NCBI GenBank assembly: GCA_003313425.1
Contig: NHZP01000017.1
Coordinates: forward strand, 744,001-808,000
Direction: 5' to 3'
Origin: Pseudopyrenochaeta lycopersici
Lineage: Eukaryota > Ascomycota > Dothideomycetes > Pleosporales > Pseudopyrenochaetaceae
DNA: 64,000 bases
Positions 58,091 to 64,000 of the stretch are shown here, in pieces. Position 1 is the first letter of the stretch. The number at the start of each line of letters is the position of its first letter. The notes under the pieces are model-generated. The model was not told the DNA's origin, did no database searches, and saw nothing but the letters and a program-made list of their open reading frames with translations. The position numbers were made by a program, and so were the translations under genes.

Positions 58091-60405
58091 ATGTTCGGTA
58101 CTCAGGGGTTCCTCTTATTGACGGTACTGGCAGGTGCGGTTGTTGGTCAAGATGGTAAGTGTTGTGGATCCCTCGATGATAAAGATAGTCAATTGATGTC
58201 ATGTAGCCATCGCTGCGGCAGGGACAAACTTCACCCTAAGCGCTGAGGGCATGTCATATCTCTTGCACGTGGATACTGAGTCTGGGGATCTTGTCTCTGA
58301 TCACTTTGGAGGACCGACGACCGACTTTACGCCTCCTGCAACTATCCTACCCTGGGGATGGCATGACGAGCTAGCTAATTTCCGCCGCGAATTCCCGGAC
58401 CTTGGACGCAGTGACTTCCGGTTGCCTGCTATTCATATCGAACATGCAGATGGTAATACAGTTTCCGCATTTCGGTATCAGTCTCATGAGATCTCTCAGG
58501 GAAAACCATCTCTTCCAGGACTACCAGCGACATATGGAGAGGCAGGCAATGTTACCACCCTGATTGTCCAATTGCACGATAATGTGTCTGATGTATCTGC
58601 CGCTTTGTCATACTCCGTTTTCCCGCAATACAATGCTATTGCACGGAGCTTCAGCATTACGAACAACGGATCGGGCAACATTCTCATCGAGCGAGCGTCT
58701 AGCTTCAGCACCGACTTTCCCAATCTAGACCTGGAGATGATCGAGCCTCACGGGGACTGGGCACATGAGTTCAACACTGTGAGGAGGAAAATTGACTTTG
58801 GCGAGACAACGTGAGTCATTCAGATCTTATTGGAAATGACTGTTGACATGTAGAAGCTTCCGGAGCTCCTCAGGCTATGCATCGCATCTACACAACCCAT
58901 TCTTTGCCCTAGTCTCTCCAACGACTACGGAGAGTACTGGTGATGCATGGGGATTCAACCTGATCTGGACAGGTAGCTATCAAGCAACAGCAGAAAGGTT
59001 TTCAAACGGTTACGTCCGCGTGCTGCTTGGGTTAAACCCGTTGCACACTAGCATACGTGTGCAGCCAGGAGAAACATTTCAGGCACCTGAAGCCGTCGCA
59101 GTGTACTCTTCAGAAGGCACAGGGGGCATGTCACGAGCCTTTCATGACTTATACCGCAACCATCTCTCGCGGTCAAAATTCACCCACGAAACCCGCCCAA
59201 TCCTGCTCAATTCATGGGAAGGACTCGGTTTCAATATCAACGAGACCTCACTTGTCAACCTAGCGGGTGAAGCAGAGGAACTCGGTATTCAGCTTTTTGT
59301 GAACGATGACGGATGGTTTGGTGTTGACTATCCTCGTAACAATGACTCCCTAGGCCTTGGAGACTGGACACCAAATCCCGCAAAGTTTCCGGATGGCCTT
59401 AAGCCGTACGTTGATAAGGTCAACAACTTCACCGTGTTGAACTCGTCCACGCCGTTGCAGTTCGGTATCTGGGTAGAACCTGAGATGACCAACCCAAATT
59501 CATCGCTTTACAAGGAACATCCTGATTGGGTTTTGCATGCAGGCAAACACCAAAGAACACTCACCAGAACCCAGTTGGTCCTTAACGTTGGTCTACCGGA
59601 AGTCCAGGACTTCATCATAAGCACTGTTTCCCGCATTCTTGACTCAGCAAACATCCAATACGTGAAGTGGGATAATAACCGGGGAATGCACGAACTCTCG
59701 CGCCCATCAGACGACTATGATTACATCCTCGGCCTCTACCGTATCATCGATAACCTTACCACCCGCTACCCAGATGTTCTTTGGGAAGGCTGCGCATCTG
59801 GCGGTGGACGCTTTGACGCTGGTCTCTTATATTACTGGCCACAGCACTGGACGTCCGACAATACGGACGCTGCAGAGCGCCTAACTATCCAGCTGGGTAC
59901 TTCGCTCGTCTATCCCCCATCAGCTATGGGCTGCCACATTTCCGCAGTTCCGAACGGTGTCACGAGGCGCAACACGAGCATCGAGTACCGTGGCCATGTG
60001 GCCATGATGTGCGGATCTTTTGGTCTTGAACTCAACCCCTCCGAACTGAGCCCCGAAGAAGCATCAGCCGTACCTACCATTATGGCTGAAGCGCATCGTG
60101 TAAACCCCATCGTTATTACGGGTGACTTTTACCGTCTAGCGCACCCAGACAGCAGCAACTGGCCCGGTGTGCAGTTTGTGAGCGAAGATGGGAGCGAGAG
60201 TGTCGTATTTGCCTTCCAGCAGCAATATACAACGAAGCCTGCACCGCCGCCGTTGAGGCTTCAGGGATTGGACCCAAAAGCAAGGTATAGTAATGATTTG
60301 GATAATGGGACATATAGCGGAGCAACATACATGAACGGGGGTATCAATATTCCTTGGCCAAGAGGCGACTACCAGAGCAAACTCATATGGCTGGAGAAAC
60401 AGTAA
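58091..60405 (+). CDS. Secreted alpha-galactosidase (glycoside hydrolase family 36)
   Basis: Removes alpha-galactose from oligosaccharides such as raffinose or galactomannan side chains. Three exons: 58091-58154, 58207-58810 and 58854-60405, giving 739 aa. The signal peptide is nearly all of exon 1 ([20 protein letters not shown]). An N-terminal beta-sandwich (about 25-330) leads into the TIM barrel, with LLNSWEG and VNDDGWFG, the nucleophile Asp in YVKWDNNR (about 495), the [11 protein letters not shown] strand and the acid/base Asp in WTSDNTDA (about 558). A C-terminal beta domain ends the protein. Size and motifs match Aspergillus AglC-type enzymes. Many N-glycosylation sites are present. 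Confidence 0.95.
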
Positions 60406-60938
60406 GAGAAGTGTGGGTATATCAATTGCCAATTTGTCGGTCTCGTAAGCTATGGGGTCTTTCGGATGGCACACATCCCTCCAAAAAACAGCCTTATTAA
60501 TCATTAGTATCAGAATATAGCCACTAAAATCCCCCTTCCTCCAACTTTATCCGACTTCATCATCAGCTTTTCATTTCTACGTGGATATCATACAATTCGT
60601 CTATTTTAGATACGGCCTTGGGCAATGTCTACGGCACATACCCTAGACATTCTCGATATGAACAATTCCTATCATCATTCAAAGGGAAAGGGAACACACC
60701 AACAGCTTCAATGCCTCCACAGCCATCGAATCAAACAGCCCCCTTTGGTTTTGAGTCTGTTAAACAAGGCAAAATTTAACATGATTTATGGTGTCTACTC
60801 ATAAAGCCGGTTGGTATCATGTCTTCGTCTCATCCATGATAGCTCGTGAAACAGATTATAATGAATAATGGACATCCTCGCTATGCCACCAAATGAAATG
60901 TGCTCGCATGGTCGACCGAAGCCAGCGTAGACCACATA
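60406..60938. other. Convergent 3' region, no gene seen
   Basis: Lies between the convergent alpha-galactosidase and myotubularin genes. Confidence 0.3.
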
Positions 60939-63577
60939 CTACTGCATTTCAACCTCGACCTCATTCTTAACCTCCTTGCTCTTACTCCTACTCCTCTCTC
61001 TGCTTCCTCTATTCTGCTCACTCGAATCCGCGCTAAGTCTCCTTGTTTCCCAGCTAACGTCCGCGCTCAACCTTGTAGCTGCTCGTCCCATATCAGTACT
61101 TAGCCTACCACCACTGTGAGCCGGGCTCACTCCTCTACTAGAACCGAGACCACCTGGGCTACCGATACCCAGCTTCTCCATACTAGCAACAAAGCCTTGT
61201 TTCAGATCACCAAGTGCCGCTGCGGCATCGAACGGCGTTGATGCACTAGACACGCTAGTAGACCTTTCTCCGATTGCGTGAGTAGGTGGTAAGTCAACGG
61301 CCGTTCCAGCGCCAGCAGCTCCTCCTGCCGTTTCCAAACCAGTAACAATTGGCTCTTGTAGTATTGGCGTATTTGTGCCGCTCTTCCAACTACCCACGTT
61401 ACTTGTTTGGGGTGTAAGATTCGGTGGTGCTTGGGGACCAAAGACATTCATCTCCTCATCAGTACGACCGAAGCACTCGGCCCACCAACGGGCCTCGCCC
61501 TTACGGGGAAAGATCATGCGTTCTTTGCCGCGTACCCCGTCATCGATTTCTGGATCGTATTTTGAGTTCAGGAACTCATGTTTTCGGCAGAGGAAATAAT
61601 CCCACACGCTCCTTGTTCGCTCTTTTGCATTGTTATCCATCCGCTCTTTCTCATTGTCAAAGAGAAACGTGCCGTACTGGCAGGAGTACAAGTGGTATAG
61701 CAGGCGTCGAAGGAAGCGTTCGCTAAACTCGAAGCGAGTTGGGTGTTGGTAGTGTAATTGGTATACGCAATCGAGAAACTGATGAAAGACAGGTGACAGC
61801 TCATTGGGCTTGGTAACTCGGTGTTCTTCTGCTGCCCCAATCCTTGTAGGTTTTTGAGAAGTGGCGTCGGCGACATCAGTGAGATTCTCGGTCCCATTTG
61901 TCTCGGGAGGTTGATTAAGTGACTCGCTAGATTCATTCTGGCGATTGAAGAGGCCTCGCGCACCACGAAGTGCATTCTCGAAAGGATTACCGCCACCTTG
62001 GCCGTCGCTCTTGCGCTCGATTTTCTCGTTCTCGATCGTGAACCACTTCTCGTGACTGAGGAAGCCAGAGCGATGGCGGAACATGTGACCGAATGACAGC
62101 CAGTCCTTTTCAACTAAGACTATGAAGCCTTCCAGTGTTCGGTAATACGGGTCGAGTAGTATCTGGCTGAGCGCGCTCAGTTGACTTGTACGGTCCCAAC
62201 CGTCCGAACAGTGAATCAGGACGTGTGAATGCATGATGCCAACTGTTCGAGCTATCAAGGCTGTGCCATCCAGAATGTTGGCAATGTGCTTGATCCAATT
62301 GCTCTTTGCCAGTAGTTGCCTGTTAGGAGGGAACGAGACCAAGTCTGACTCCTTCAGGGCTTCGATAACTGTATCGAGAGACTTCCGCATAACATGAATG
62401 TTGTCTATTCCAAGGTAGGCTTTTTCTGCTCCAGGATAGTAGTCCATCTTTTCCGAACCCAGTCCAACCGCTTGCATTGCATACGCGTTTACAGTGGGCC
62501 TGGCATCGACAATCAAATTCCGTTGTTGGGCTCCGTAAACCTTTGGTATGTCGGCATCAGTCTCAGAGGATTCAGTAAGGTCGTCCAAAGTTGTTTTTCC
62601 AGAGTTCACCGTCTCCGCGTCTACTACACCCACAAAGGAACTGTTAGCACTGGATTCATTCAGATTCACAACGCTCGAATCCGGAGTAGAGTCCAGGGTG
62701 TTCTGGGAAGGAGCATTTGCGGCTTTCCACCCACGATTGGTTGCAAATATGGCGGCGACTAGCCTTTCATCTTGGGGGTTGCGGTTCCCGCGGAGACCCG
62801 GTGTAGGTTGCGAGCTTCGGGTTATGGAGCAATTGTTGATAGGGTGACGGTAGACGAGGGCTGGTATGCGTTGTCGCGAGCGATACTCGCCGGCATACCT
62901 CAGGACGCTGTCTGAGACTTTGGAAGGAACGACGAGAAGAGCGGGGTATGTCTTCGAGTACTGTGCAACACGTCAAGATGCTGTCTGTAGCCCGTTTTCT
63001 CGCATATGTTGTACCTTGTATTCCATATTGATCTCTGATATCCGCCAGCCTTTTTCAGAGTCCTTGGGGCTGATGCCTAATCGCTTCCACTCTCGGCGCG
63101 CATCGTATATCTCCCATCCCCGTTGTTGATCCTCAGGGGGTTTTGGCTGATAGCTAAAGGCCAGTAGCTTGTCCAGCCTTCCTATCTTACACGACAGTGC
63201 TCGTATACTATCATACACATCGCGTGCCTTCTTCTCGTCCGGAAAGAAGAATGCAAAGAAGGTGAAGTCGCGGCATCGAATACGTATCGAAGGCTCCTGG
63301 CGGAGAACGGGGGGGCACGGCTTGAGACAGCAGTAGGAGATCATAGGATAGGTTATCCATACTTCTTTCTGTCGCGGCGGTTTCGTGTCTGCAGTGGCGT
63401 CTGCGGGTGGGCTAGGCAGATAGCTAAAGACGATGTGGTGGGGCATAAGGTGCAGAGTGCCGTCGAAGCGGGTTCCTCTGCGGAGGAGGTAGACACCTTC
63501 CACCTGGAAAGCATCAGTGTGTGACAAATATAGACATGCTCCAAAACCCATACCTTGCTCACGCGTATCCTCTCCAT
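60939..63577 (-). CDS. YMR1: Myotubularin-family phosphoinositide 3-phosphatase
   Basis: Dephosphorylates PtdIns3P and PtdIns(3,5)P2, controlling endosome and vacuole traffic. Three exons: 63577-63554 (8 codons), 63503-63015 and 62960-60939, giving 844 aa; introns are 50 and 54 bp, both phase 0. A PH-GRAM domain occupies about 5-125 (VEGVYLLRRGTRFDG start). The myotubularin catalytic domain spans about 170-620, with the CX5R loop HCSDGWDRTSQ at about 423-433 and WIKHIANILDGT just before it. The last 200 residues are disordered, Ser/Arg-rich and end in a charged patch. The very short first exon was found by matching the MERIRVSK start to the family. Confidence 0.94.
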
Positions 63578-64000
63578 GGGGGGCGAGGGAAAGCACCACG
63601 GCGGGTTGTACGCTGCTTGATGGAGTAGCAGAGCAAGAAGGTTGAAATGAAGGGAATATGTTATACAAAGGCTGACAAGAGCACAGCGAAAGCAGAGGCG
63701 CCAAGCTGTGACTGCTGTCAGCTCTTTGACGGGTGAGTTCGCATGTTTGACACCAGAGAGGGTTGTCCGCATGTGCCCGCCGCCATGGTTCATCCCGCCG
63801 CATGTGCTAGCACCACGCCTTGGCGACCAACGTCACTCGATAAGCGCAAACATAATTTAGTTTCAGAACGCTTTCTGCTATTTTGGGAGAGTTAGGCTCA
63901 GGCCTGACTAACCAGATCAAAAATGAGAGTGAGTGAACATCACCGCAGTACAGCGTATGCAAAGGCGAGAAGGCAGGAGAAAAGAATAAATTCATCAAAC
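63578..64000. other. Upstream region at the window end
   Basis: Promoter side of the myotubularin gene; no other gene is seen before the window ends. Confidence 0.25.

Noticed and set aside
1..64000. CRISPR array, prokaryotic operons or ribosome binding sites
   Set aside because: The window is spliced fungal nuclear DNA; no regularly spaced repeats with unique spacers were seen.

Overview
This window is nuclear DNA from a filamentous ascomycete (Pezizomycotina). Genes are split by short introns (about 45-90 bp) with GTRNGT-type donors, CTAAY/CTGAC branch sites and YAG acceptors. The families are typically fungal: Sfi1, a fungal kinase-like phosphotransferase, sedolisin, GH28, GH36 and an Hce2/Ecp2-like secreted protein. 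The Hce2-like gene and the plant-cell-wall enzymes fit a plant-associated Dothideomycete, possibly Pleosporales. That placement is inference from content, not a phylogeny. Exon coordinates below were worked out by hand from splice signals, reading-frame continuity and conserved motifs.

Region by region. 0.3-2.3 kb: two divergently transcribed related unknown genes. 3.0-8.1 kb: formyltetrahydrofolate deformylase, a short-chain dehydrogenase and a four-helix membrane protein. 9.0-17.0 kb: SFI1 (spindle pole body), a tiny twin-CX9C mitochondrial protein and cytosolic isoleucyl-tRNA synthetase. 17.4-20.9 kb: three secreted-protein genes in a row, two with GPI-like tails (one built from an internal duplication) and one Hce2-like effector candidate. 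21.2-22.4 kb: a Nudix hydrolase and an intron-containing tRNA-Arg(ACG). 23.0-33.5 kb: secreted S10 carboxypeptidase, secreted S53 tripeptidyl peptidase, a HAD phosphatase, a probable repeat relic and an endopolygalacturonase. 34.5-36.4 kb: a broken unknown gene. 36.4-39.1 kb: gene-poor. 39.1-54.4 kb: a secreted Gln/Ala-rich protein, a YwbE-like protein, a TPR/J-domain chaperone, a Yippee protein, a zinc alcohol dehydrogenase, a triple-KH RNA-binding protein, an unknown protein and an ER UDP-galactose transporter. 55.3-63.6 kb: a conserved unknown, a phosphotransferase gene with an in-frame stop, GH36 alpha-galactosidase and a myotubularin phosphatase.

Housekeeping genes (IleRS, SFI1, YMR1, HUT1, KH, J-protein) are interspersed with secreted hydrolases (S10, S53, GH28, GH36) and small secreted proteins. 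The secreted products would together digest extracellular protein, pectin and galactosides. I do not see a biosynthetic cluster, CRISPR array, intact transposon or viral element. The least explained items are the 73-residue duplicated secreted protein, the low-complexity secreted protein, the two genes carrying single premature stops and the divergent unknown pair.
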